A DNA stretch of 11,425 bases, from NCBI GenBank assembly GCA_002491065.1, contig DKVF01000004.1, positions 1 to 11,425 on the forward strand, given 5' to 3'. The notes under the pieces are model-generated. The model did no database searches. It was not told the origin of the DNA and saw only the letters and a program-made list of their open reading frames with translations. The translations under genes and the position numbers were made by a program. Positions within the stretch are counted from its first letter, which is position 1; every line of letters starts with the position of its first letter. Shown in pieces: positions 1 to 6,204 of this stretch. The DNA is from Peptococcaceae bacterium UBA7185 (lineage in GTDB: Bacteria > Bacillota > Peptococcia > Peptococcales > Peptococcaceae).

Positions 1-258
1 ACAGACTTTTTTTCACAGACTCGAGAAAAATGTGTCAACTAATCTTGACAATATCATCAGGGAAGCAAACCGCCTACCGTTATGGTCACTCTGTATCCAT
101 ACATTTCCATATAATATTCAGTTTCGCAATCCCTTTCGAAAGGATTCACGATCTTTCCCATCAATACATTACAAGTCCAATCTTCTGCAAAAAATAAACT
201 GCTGTCACAGAAAAACTATGACCGCAGCCTATGTAGCAATGGGTTATTCAATTTTCAT
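1..258. other. Left edge, mostly non-coding AT-rich sequence
   Basis: No convincing long gene is seen here. The stretch contains an ACAGACT direct repeat (1-7 and 15-21), a short inverted repeat TGTCAActaatcTTGACA (33-50), and a 12-bp perfect palindrome CCTTTCGAAAGG (132-143). A tiny minus-strand ORF (57-161) is listed separately. The repeats could be the end of a mobile element continuing off the left edge, but no transposase sequence is visible to support that. Confidence 0.35.
57..161 (-). CDS. Possible 34-residue small protein, unrecognised
   Basis: A short ATG-started ORF of 34 residues, beginning MGKIVNPFERDCETEYYMEM and ending VTITVGGLLP. The composition (acidic and tyrosine-rich centre, then an alternating beta-like end) looks more protein-like than the surrounding frames. 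However, there is no clear ribosome binding site: the bases just before the ATG are GTATTG. A perfect 12-bp palindrome lies inside it. I do not recognise the family. It may be a real small ORF, the remnant of a mobile-element gene, or chance. Confidence 0.3.
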   Translation of the reverse strand: MGKIVNPFERDCETEYYMEMYGYRVTITVGGLLP

Positions 259-726
259 TCAATCATACTTCAAAATCTGCAGTACAATGGCCAAAATAAA
301 GCCGCAAAAAACATACAGCCGCAGCCACAACAACGCGCTAAAATTTATGACTAAAGCCCAGCCATAGCACCGCAAGAAACATGACAGGCATTCCCACCAG
401 GTAAACACACACCAAAGGCGCAAGTGCCAAATCCGTCGGCGCGATATAAATGAACAATCCCAGTACAAACCAGAGAAGAAACAGCGCGATGGCAATATAT
501 TGTGCAGACTGTAGTTTTCCCTCTTTGTACAGTCGTATATGAAAAAAACAAAGAGAACCAAGGTAACACCACACCATATATAAAAAAGCAACAGATATCT
601 GTGTATCCCTAAGGGACACAAAATGGCTGATAAAAATAAATAAATCTTCATCACAAACTGATAATCCGGTAAATGCACTTTAAGCGTTTTCCGGCAAAGA
701 ACATCCCTTTTGCCATCCTCTCTCAT
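259..726 (-). pseudogene. Frameshifted small membrane protein
   Basis: The start is an ATG at 726 with an excellent upstream GAGGGAGG site; its frame reads MREDGKRDVLCRKTLKVHLP and continues to about 636. The convincing hydrophobic protein then continues in another frame. That second frame, running to a stop at 338, encodes segments such as AIALFLLWFVLGLFIYIAP and GMPVMFLAVLWLGF, with natural codon use and no ribosome site of its own. One extra T in the five-T run at 632-636 (A-run on the plus strand) would join the frames. After the stop at 338, the original frame again encodes a membrane-like end (LYVFCGFILAIVLQILKYD) to a stop at 259, so a second compensating indel is possible. The intact form would have about four membrane helices and 130-155 residues. 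No family was recognised. It follows another membrane-protein gene on the same strand. The alternative is that the open 259-792 frame is real, but its middle part is rich in Trp, Cys and Arg and looks like a shadow frame. Confidence 0.55.
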
Positions 727-821
727 TTTATCCTCCCTCTTATCACGAACGCTCAATATCCAGGCTTTCTCTGCGGCTTTATTTCTGAACACAGTTGTAT
801 CGCAAACAAATGAGCCTGTCT

Positions 822-1361
822 TTACTTCACAGCATGCGGATTCTTTTGCAGAAGAACCGAACGATACAACGCATAACAGCTAATGAATACAAGATAACCC
901 GTCAAAGTCTTTTCGGCATACTCCCAGGGAGCTGCCAAACACCAACCACATAAACCCACACCCATCAGTTTCCAAAGATCTTCTATCACCTTCGTCAAAT
1001 CCATCTGCGCTGTAAACCGCACCTGCGAAGACAGCAACGCCGAAAAAATGGTCAGCCACAAAGCGCAGCCCAATTGAATATTCAGGAACAGAGAAAATCC
1101 CAATATTCCCTGAAAAGTCATAACAGACAAACAAACGACAACGATGCCCAGATTCCATATTTTCCACTCAATCGCTGTTATATTTGTCTTTTGGACACGT
1201 TCCAAAATCGCAGGAATTCCTGATAAAAACAAAAAGAACGGCACATACATATCTCCCACCTGACGATACCGACAATAGCAGTCTCCCAGCATAAGAAAAA
1301 GTACAAGGAACAGCACCACTAGAATCGGCCCCAGACTATCCAAATCTAATTTTTTATCCAC
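822..1361 (-). CDS. Multi-pass membrane protein, unknown function
   Basis: A 179-residue very hydrophobic protein starting at a GTG preceded by GAGGTGATG. Likely membrane segments are near residues 10-27 (ILVVLFLVLFLMLGDCYC), 38-52, 66-90, 92-112, 132-147 and 152-168, giving five or six passes with short loops. The C-terminus is basic (LQKNPHAVK). I recognise no catalytic motif or known family. It lies between a broken antitoxin gene upstream and a frameshifted membrane-protein gene downstream, about 95 bases away, all on the minus strand. The pair of membrane genes may be one accessory operon, for example a transporter partner or an immunity-type membrane protein. That role is speculation; only the membrane location is supported by the sequence. 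Confidence 0.7.
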   Translation of the reverse strand: MDKKLDLDSLGPILVVLFLVLFLMLGDCYCRYRQVGDMYVPFFLFLSGIPAILERVQKTNITAIEWKIWNLGIVVVCLSVMTFQGILGFSLFLNIQLGCALWLTIFSALLSSQVRFTAQMDLTKVIEDLWKLMGVGLCGWCLAAPWEYAEKTLTGYLVFISCYALYRSVLLQKNPHAVK

Positions 1362-1450
1362 ACCATCACCTCATTCCGGCTTGCTTCTGATAATAACTCA
1401 CTGCAAAAAACATGCTGCTGCCCGTGTATGCCCATCCTCTGCTTTACATT

Positions 1451-1716
1451 TCAGACAGTAACACACCATGTTTTCTCCCGCTGTCCTTCAAAAACTTCCT
1501 CATGGCTCATCCGTGTATCATTTTCCGCTGCAAACTCATCTGCTTTATCTAATGCAACTTCAACGCCATCTGTTAATTTTGAATACTCTTTAAGACTAGC
1601 ACTACCATTGCGCCATAGCCATTTTTGGTTAAATATACCGGCTCACCCGAATTTACAATCTTCTCAATATCCAGAAACTTATTTCTTAAATCTGAAACAG
1701 GTCTAATCTGTATCAT
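1451..1716 (-). pseudogene. Phd/YefM-type antitoxin, frameshifted
   Basis: From an ATG at 1716 with an AAGGGG site eight bases upstream, the frame reads MIQIRPVSDLRNKFLDIEKI, then VNSGEPVYLTKNGYGAMVVL. This is the typical N-terminal DNA-binding half of Phd/YefM antitoxins (start with a PVSDLR-type helix, then the EPVxLTKNGxGAMVVL strand). The frame then runs into a stop after a few residues. In the next frame the expected continuation appears: LKEYSKLTDGVEVALDKADE, then FAAENDTRMSHEEVFEG, to a stop at 1451. Adding a single base near 1600 (CTA-GTC read as CTN-AGT-CTT) restores a protein of about 88 residues. Such antitoxins normally repress their operon and neutralise a RelE/ParE or Doc-type toxin encoded next to them. 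No toxin is visible here, so this is probably a decayed orphan. A sequencing error cannot be excluded from one read-out. Confidence 0.75.
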
Positions 1717-1858
1717 AGCATTCGCCCCTTATCGATATTTTATCTTAATTTTATCATTATATATAATCTAGCCTGCTTTTTCGAAAAAACAACCATTATA
1801 AAAATTTTTATTCATGGTCTTTGCGTATTAAAGGAAAACATGATTGATGAATTAAAAA

Positions 1859-1874
1859 TGTTTCACGTGAAACA
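1859..1874. other. parS: parS site (ParB/Spo0J binding palindrome)
   Basis: The sequence TGTTTCACGTGAAACA is a perfect 16-bp palindrome and matches the Firmicutes parS consensus (TGTTNCACGTGAAACA) at every position. ParB nucleates on such sites, spreads, and loads SMC for chromosome segregation. The sites cluster around the replication origin. It lies in the 332-base non-coding gap between the antitoxin gene and the small membrane protein; otherwise that gap holds only AT-rich sequence and a hairpin. It suggests an origin-proximal position, or a ParB-dependent mobile element. Confidence 0.9.
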
Positions 1875-1968
1875 CTTGCAAAAGAGCTTTATCCTATGTT
1901 TCTGAACATAAGACCAATGATTTAATTATTATCTGCGTTTGCAATTGTAAGAAACCTACTGCAGAAAG

Positions 1969-2004
1969 AACCCTTCAAACCGTGTTACAACAGTTTGAAG
2001 GGTT
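1969..2004 (-). terminator. Hairpin, probable terminator of the 2049-2252 gene
   Basis: Two perfect 12-base arms, AACCCTTCAAAC (1969-1980) and GTTTGAAGGGTT (1993-2004), enclose a 12-base loop. On the minus strand the hairpin is followed by a moderately T-rich TTCTTTCTG and sits about 44 bases past the stop of the small membrane protein gene. The T tract is imperfect, so termination efficiency is uncertain. Confidence 0.5.
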
Positions 2005-2048
2005 TCATAATCTTTGCGTATACCTACAAGAGCATCATTTTAACAAAT

Positions 2049-2252
2049 TTAATTATATCTGATTAGCATATCACATACATAGCTCCCATATTCAAAAACT
2101 GTTACTAAGAAACTGTACCAATAGATTGCTAAAAAAATATTCGCTCCAACTATCAAAGTATCGTTACCGTTTTCTTTTCGTATCTCTTTCAGCAATATCG
2201 TGATTGCTGGCCACACTAAAAATGATAAGTAAATCGTAATAAAGCTTGTCAT
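2049..2252 (-). CDS. Small two-helix membrane protein, unknown function
   Basis: A 67-residue protein starting at an ATG. An AAGGAG sequence lies 12 bases upstream, slightly far but usable. Two hydrophobic stretches are visible: residues about 3-20 (SFITIYLSFLVWPAITIL) and about 34-52 (VGANIFLAIYWYSFLVTVF), separated by a charged loop (KEIRKENGND). A short polar tail (MLIRYN) follows. I recognise no family. It is a single isolated gene between a hairpin terminator downstream and a 370-base gap upstream. An inverted repeat ACAGTTctcgcAACTGT (2288-2304) lies about 35 bases upstream of the start and could be an operator. It may be a small membrane peptide or immunity-type protein, but nothing in the sequence decides this. 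Confidence 0.55.
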   Translation of the reverse strand: MTSFITIYLSFLVWPAITILLKEIRKENGNDTLIVGANIFLAIYWYSFLVTVFEYGSYVCDMLIRYN

Positions 2253-2625
2253 CGAAATACTCTACTCCTTAAACAAATTATTTAATTACAGTTCTCGCAA
2301 CTGTCTGAATTTTTATATTTCTCACGAACTGCCCAAATAATGTCTATACTTTATCTTAACAAATTCTTCGCAGCTTTACAACGAAAACGTCCCCAACAGG
2401 CCAAAATCTGCACGAAAATATTTCAACCATTAGAATGCAATTTGCGAAAAATGACTGACAGAAACATTTTTGCAGTCTTGCAAAATAATTTATAACAACT
2501 GTACAGAAATGACGCCTTCCTTCCCAATTTGCTCTGACAAGAAAGACGTCATATTTGTACGTAGTGGGTTTAATGGATAACTGAGAAATCTAAGCAATTG
2601 AACAGGCAGAATACAAGTTTATCGT
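2253..2625. other. Intergenic region with inverted repeats, no gene seen
   Basis: No supported ORF lies in this 373-base AT-rich gap. It holds the ACAGTT/AACTGT inverted repeat (2288-2304), a TTTTGCA/TGCAAAA inverted repeat with a 4-base spacer (2468-2485), and a large stem-loop (2501-2560, listed separately). Confidence 0.5.
2501..2560. repeat. 60-base imperfect inverted repeat / stem-loop
   Basis: The arms 2501-2520 (GTACAGAAATGACGCCTTCC) and 2541-2560 (GAAAGACGTCATATTTGTAC) pair over 20 positions with one wobble and three mismatches, around a 20-base loop. The stem ends in GTAC on both sides. It lies 66 bases beyond the stop of the lipoprotein gene and could end that operon's transcript, but no run of Ts follows on either strand. 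Alternatives are a miniature inverted-repeat remnant or a structured RNA end. Confidence 0.5.
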
Positions 2626-3549
2626 TTACATATGATTGGGTAGTAGGTAGACAACCGTATTCACCGGAAGTTCAAGTAGCGCTTGCCGTTTTGTACCTTG
2701 ACAATACAGCCATTGCTTATCTAAAATTCCTTCTGGATGGGACAGCAAAACCAATAGTTCATTTTCATAAAATCCCATCATCAAATGACAATTTTTCAAC
2801 GCTTCTGCTATTTCTGCATTCGTTTCAGCAAAAGAATTTGCAAATTCATTTTTAGAAAATACCAACTCTGCTTGCCCCGTTCTTGTGTTGATGAAATATA
2901 TAACATAGCCATCCGTAAAATAGAAATCCTGTCCATTCTCTATCGCCGCCTGTTCTGGATAGAGTTGACTGTTCATCAGTGGCAAGCCGGAAATCCTCTC
3001 TAGGTTTCCTTTCTGTCGCTCTGTATCATACTGATACAATGCAACTTCCCCATTGAGCGAATTCCACAGCAAGACTGTTGGCCCATTCTCTGTAACAGTT
3101 AATCCTGCAAGTTCATAATCAACGGCAATATCTAACTGATATGCATGACTATCGTCAGCTAGTATTACAGTGTCTTTATCTTCTTTCCAACAGCGCCAGC
3201 TACCATGCAACACTTCGCAAGTATGTTTCATTTCTATAATTTGATGAAAAAAATCGGCATTCACTTTTGAAAATGGCTTATTGTAGGAGGCCTGAGGTAA
3301 AATGATGTAGCCATCACCATCCCATTTGATACGCATCACAGCATCTATATCCTGCTGTTGCAATAATACGGTTTTTTCTGACACAATAGTCTGTTCACCC
3401 AAATTCCACTGTGCAGCATACAATGTACCCTGTTCACTATCATATTGCAATAACGGAATTTGTAATACAGCTTGCGTCTTGTTTCCTGCACAACCAAAGA
3501 ACAGCATAAGACAAAGCACTACTATAATACAACACGTTTTTCTCAGCAT
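2626..3549 (-). CDS. Predicted lipoprotein, function unknown
   Basis: I place the start at the ATG at 3549, because GGGGAAG lies five bases upstream; an in-frame GTG at 3561 overlaps that ribosome site and is less likely. This gives 307 residues. The N-terminus MLRKTCCIIVVLCLMLFFGC is a lipoprotein signal with a lipobox-like FFGC, so Cys20 would be the lipidated residue, anchoring the protein to the outer face of the membrane. The mature part has repeated beta-strand-like blocks (for example DGDGYIILPQ, DDSHAYQLDIAVDYE, DFYFTDGYVIYFINT), which would fit a beta-propeller-like or other all-beta fold. No family or active site was recognised. It follows the amidase gene by about 70 bases on the same strand with no terminator seen between, so it is probably the last gene of the exported-protein operon. 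Confidence 0.75.
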   Translation of the reverse strand: MLRKTCCIIVVLCLMLFFGCAGNKTQAVLQIPLLQYDSEQGTLYAAQWNLGEQTIVSEKTVLLQQQDIDAVMRIKWDGDGYIILPQASYNKPFSKVNADFFHQIIEMKHTCEVLHGSWRCWKEDKDTVILADDSHAYQLDIAVDYELAGLTVTENGPTVLLWNSLNGEVALYQYDTERQKGNLERISGLPLMNSQLYPEQAAIENGQDFYFTDGYVIYFINTRTGQAELVFSKNEFANSFAETNAEIAEALKNCHLMMGFYENELLVLLSHPEGILDKQWLYCQGTKRQALLELPVNTVVYLLPNHM

Positions 3550-3618
3550 ATTCTTCCCCACCCTTTTGCCACATTAACATTTATTTGCGCTTAACTTGAC
3601 AATTTAAGATGTAAAAAA

Positions 3619-4794
3619 TTAATAAGTAATTCTATAATATACCCAGCTAGATACGTTGTTTAATTTTGCATTCAACCTGTCATTCGTATGACCGGAATAC
3701 CTATGATCAATTGTATCATTTAATGTACAAAGTACCATGTGATTGCTATATGTTGTCATTTTCACCATATGACCGACTACACAATCATCAAATGTTGTTT
3801 CTATTGCATAATCATTATTCACCATATATTCACATAGATACCTAGAAACCTGCCATGCATTTGTTCCACGTTCCCAACTAGAATTAGTAGGAATTCCACC
3901 TGCTGCTAAAGCTTGCGATACAAAATCTGCACAGTCATTATGACAAAAGATTGTCTGATATGGATATTTGCTATTGTTCCATTTGTCATAATTTACGCCT
4001 CCACTTGATCCACCTGCTATCGAACCACACTTACAAGCATTTGTTCCATTACTTGTATATTTGTTTGCATAATCTCGAGCAGCTACACGATCATATCCAC
4101 CTGCTCTTGTCGATGTAGTTATACTAATTTTTGATTCATCGCTTTTGAGATAAGAAGTTAATTTTGCAACACTTTTATTTTGTAACTCTCTCGCTGTATC
4201 AAACGGTTTTGCAGGAAATAGAATGCCACCTGATTCTTCAAATAACCGGACATTTTTCAATTCACTATTGTCAATGTCGGCTTTCACAACGAAATCTACA
4301 GTTAAAAGTGTTGGCACTCCAATGCATGCAGATGCATCTTCAAATTGTTCATAAACTTTTTTTAGAAAATTAATTTTTTGTGTTTCTGTTAGTTCTATTC
4401 CATCAATCTTATTCAAAGCTGAATTTTCAACAGCATTCGGACTTAATAATAATGTTTCAACGGAATTTACACCAGTTACACTTTTCACACCTTGCATGTA
4501 TGGAAGCTCATCCACACTGTTATATTTTAAAGTTGTATATACCTCGACTAATAAATGAGCCTCTATGTTGTCATCCTGCAAATTAAATCCTGTTATTTGA
4601 CTTTGATAATCTGAAAGCGTGTAATGTTCTGTATAGTTTTCGTTTACCCAGTTCTGAACATATGCAGATACTTTTGTCTTCAATTCATTTTCATCATTTT
4701 CCCCAGATTCTTCTGCAAACGCTGGCATTCCTACAGTCATAGCCATTGCCGCTGTCAAAATAGTTGCAACTATTTTTTTCATTGTTTTCTTCAT
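3619..4794 (-). CDS. Secreted putative amidase (Amidase_6-like, cysteine type)
   Basis: 391 residues; ATG at 4794 preceded by a strong GAGGAGG site. Residues 1-27 form a classical signal peptide (KK, then IVATILTAAMAMTVGMPAFA, likely cut after AFA). Residues about 30-225 are an unrecognised N-terminal region. Residues about 233-391 match the putative amidase domain type (Amidase_6): YDRVAARDYANKY, then CHNDCADFVSQALAAGG at 284-300, an AWQVSRYL stretch, and a late SNHMVLC. The likely catalytic Cys is C288 in the NDCADFVSQ motif, with H352 as the likely His partner, as in papain/CHAP-like folds. Proteins of this type are thought to cleave amide bonds in cell wall or peptide substrates; the real substrate is unknown. 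It lies downstream of the DUF6147-like gene, separated by an 80-base gap containing a stable hairpin, and upstream of a lipoprotein gene. It is probably co-transcribed from the ECF-type promoter at 5374-5412. The insert CKCGSIAGGSSGG (254-266) before the catalytic motif is unusual. Confidence 0.8.
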   Translation of the reverse strand: MKKTMKKIVATILTAAMAMTVGMPAFAEESGENDENELKTKVSAYVQNWVNENYTEHYTLSDYQSQITGFNLQDDNIEAHLLVEVYTTLKYNSVDELPYMQGVKSVTGVNSVETLLLSPNAVENSALNKIDGIELTETQKINFLKKVYEQFEDASACIGVPTLLTVDFVVKADIDNSELKNVRLFEESGGILFPAKPFDTARELQNKSVAKLTSYLKSDESKISITTSTRAGGYDRVAARDYANKYTSNGTNACKCGSIAGGSSGGVNYDKWNNSKYPYQTIFCHNDCADFVSQALAAGGIPTNSSWERGTNAWQVSRYLCEYMVNNDYAIETTFDDCVVGHMVKMTTYSNHMVLCTLNDTIDHRYSGHTNDRLNAKLNNVSSWVYYRITY

Positions 4795-4820
4795 AGAATA
4801 TTCCTCCTCAAATTTTCATT

Positions 4821-4854
4821 TTCTTCCCTGCCGGTTTGCACAGGCAGGGAAGAA
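4821..4854 (-). promoter_or_regulatory. Perfect 12-bp intercistronic hairpin without T tract
   Basis: The arms TTCTTCCCTGCC (4821-4832) and GGCAGGGAAGAA (4843-4854) pair perfectly around a 10-base loop. On the minus strand it lies 20 bases after the DUF6147-like stop and just before the amidase ribosome binding site. It is followed by AAAATGAAAA, not Ts, so it is not a typical intrinsic terminator. It more likely protects the upstream message or sets the ratio of the two products. Confidence 0.6.
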
Positions 4855-4874
4855 GTTGTCCTGACACTGCTCTC

Positions 4875-5309
4875 TCACGAGCTATAGATAGTTTGTGTTT
4901 CTGATGCGCTGCCTTCCCAAACGGTGACAGTCGCTTTCACGCGATAAGTTTTGCCTCTTGTGATGCTCTTAGTCTTATTCACAGAAGCTCTATACGCATT
5001 CTGCGTATCTGTCCAGGTGGCAATGGTTGTCCAGCTGCTTCCGTCTTTTTCCTGTAATTCTGCAACCACCTTTGCTTTGGTGGCATCAAAGTCATCGCCT
5101 ATTACCCAGGCGTTCACGGTTGCCGTTGTTCCTGAGATAGATAATGTACAGCGTGCATCTACAATATATAACATATAGGGTGCAATTCCGCTTTCTGTCT
5201 GTTGGGTAATGGGTTCAGCAGTTGCTGCCATAGCAACTGCTGGTACTGACGTCAGTACCACGGCGCCCAGACAAACCGCAGCCGCCGCTTTCTTTGCTCT
5301 ATTCACCAT
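4875..5309 (-). CDS. Secreted DUF6147-like protein
   Basis: 144 residues; ATG at 5309 with AGAGGG upstream. Residues 1-28 are a signal peptide (NRAKK, then an Ala/Val-rich core, cut near AMA-AT). The mature part of about 115 residues is all-beta in appearance: YIVDARCTLSISGTTATVNA, then KVVAELQEKDGSSWTTIATW, then GKTYRVKATVTVWEG with SETQT at the end. This is the pattern of the small secreted DUF6147-type proteins of Clostridia, probably an immunoglobulin-like domain; no enzymatic residues are evident. It is the first gene after the conserved ECF-type promoter motif (5374-5412), and its 5' leader carries a hairpin. The amidase and lipoprotein genes follow. A structural, binding or surface-associated role outside the cell is likely but unproven. 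Confidence 0.75.
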   Translation of the reverse strand: MVNRAKKAAAAVCLGAVVLTSVPAVAMAATAEPITQQTESGIAPYMLYIVDARCTLSISGTTATVNAWVIGDDFDATKAKVVAELQEKDGSSWTTIATWTDTQNAYRASVNKTKSITRGKTYRVKATVTVWEGSASETQTIYSS

Positions 5310-5339
5310 CTTATTTCCCTCTTTTCCGTTTGAATTTTG

Positions 5340-5375
5340 TGAGAAGAAACAAATTTCTCGCTCAAATTCTTCTCA
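5340..5375 (-). promoter_or_regulatory. 5'-leader hairpin of the DUF6147-like mRNA
   Basis: The arms TGAGAAGAA (5340-5348) and TTCTTCTCA (5367-5375) pair perfectly. The hairpin begins almost at the expected transcription start, a few bases after the TATA-rich part of the ECF-type motif, and ends about 30 bases before the start codon. A 5'-end hairpin of this kind commonly stabilises mRNA. No ligand-binding fold is evident. Confidence 0.4.
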
Positions 5376-5412
5376 TATATTAAGAACGACAAAATGGAGG
5401 GCATTCCGGACA
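5374..5412 (-). promoter_or_regulatory. ECF-type promoter, copy A (exported-protein operon)
   Basis: On the minus strand, TGTCCG (5412-5407) is followed after 18 bases by CGTTCTTAATATAT (from 5388). The same two-block pattern occurs upstream of the sigma gene (copy B) and at 7051-7089 (copy C). An A/T-rich tract precedes the -35-like block. The spacing and the TGTC/CGTT blocks are typical of ECF sigma promoters. It probably drives the DUF6147-like, amidase and lipoprotein genes. Confidence 0.7.
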
Positions 5413-5459
5413 ATATTTTTCAAAAAAATTCATTTTTCTTACTTTTTATGCCACGACAC

Positions 5460-5496
5460 AAAAAAGACTGTCCTTTCACACACTTGACAATCTTTT
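5460..5496 (-). terminator. Intrinsic terminator after the anti-sigma gene
   Basis: On the minus strand AAAAGATTGTC (5496-5486) pairs with GACAGTCTTTT (5472-5462), with one wobble, around a 13-base loop and running into TTTTTT. It lies 7 bases past the anti-sigma stop and separates the sigma/anti-sigma operon from promoter copy A. Confidence 0.8.
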
Positions 5497-5502
5497 CATT
5501 CT

Positions 5503-6204
5503 TCACAGCTCTATATTTTGCAAAATACGCAGTATTTCCTCTTCCGGCAATCTAGTCTGTCCTGTGATGCAATAGGCTTCGTATATCCATACAAATTGAA
5601 TACGTTCTTTTTTTTCTATGAGTTGCACTTCCCTGCCTTTAATGGTGCCATACTTCACATTTGCATCCTCTGTATCGGCAATATAAGTAGAAGTCATGTT
5701 TTCTGTCAGCAAATCTTGCTCTAGCGAAAAAATAATTCTTCCCGTTGAATCGACATAATCAACAAAATAAGTTATTGTTGTAATTTCTTCTGTATTTTTA
5801 TGTAAGGAGTCGGGCAAATAACCAAACGTAAGCGGCGTAAGCTGAGCTTCAGCTTTTTCCCTGGAGGTAAAGTGATACTCTGTATATTCCTCAAACACTG
5901 TCCGCACCACTTCAATGACCTTGCGGCCGCTGGCCATCACGGCCTCCGGCATGGCAATGCAGCTCAGGAGAAAGCACAGCAGCACGGCGGCAAGGCCCCG
6001 TCTGCTGTAGTACTGCCAGCCCAGTCGCGCCCTGTCCTGCGCCACGCTGCCGGCTCTCACATTCTCTATCAGCGCCTGCATCCTTTGCTGAAACTTTTCT
6101 GAAAAGACTGGCTCCTCGTAGGCCTCATAATCAAGCCATGGCTCCAACTCGGCCTTTGCCGCCAGTTTTGCGGCATATTGCAGCTTCTCATCGCTCAGCT
6201 TCAT
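5503..6204 (-). CDS. Membrane anti-sigma factor with DUF4367-like sensor domain
   Basis: 233 residues; the ATG at 6204 lies inside the end of the sigma gene (17-base overlap), a sign of translational coupling. Residues 1-67 are charged and helical and would face the cytoplasm to hold the sigma factor. Residues about 69-91 (GLAAVLLCFLLSCIAMPEAV) are the single membrane segment. Residues about 100-232 are outside: a linker, then a DUF4367-like domain (FGYLPDSLHKNTEEITTITY to RLPEEEILRILQNIEL). The order cytoplasmic domain - helix - DUF4367 is that of many Firmicutes anti-sigma or sigma-regulator proteins. No zinc-binding HxxxCxxC (ZAS) motif is seen, so it is not the classical zinc anti-sigma type. 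Base composition changes sharply inside the gene: the cytoplasmic and membrane part is about 58% GC, the extracellular part about 36%. A terminator follows. The role as anti-sigma rests on position and topology. Confidence 0.75.
   Translation of the reverse strand: MKLSDEKLQYAAKLAAKAELEPWLDYEAYEEPVFSEKFQQRMQALIENVRAGSVAQDRARLGWQYYSRRGLAAVLLCFLLSCIAMPEAVMASGRKVIEVVRTVFEEYTEYHFTSREKAEAQLTPLTFGYLPDSLHKNTEEITTITYFVDYVDSTGRIIFSLEQDLLTENMTSTYIADTEDANVKYGTIKGREVQLIEKKERIQFVWIYEAYCITGQTRLPEEEILRILQNIEL

Noticed and set aside
1398..1469. 23-codon ORF (MVCYCLKCKAEDGHTRAAAC...) after the antitoxin, with GGGAG upstream
   Set aside because: Overlaps the end of the broken antitoxin in another frame. Too short, and the C-x-x-C pattern is not a recognisable zinc-binding fold; it is not a toxin.
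2340..2420. TTTTCGTTGTAAAG-like sequence on the minus strand as a further ECF promoter
   Set aside because: No TGTCC-type block at 17-18 bases upstream; the half-motif alone is likely chance.
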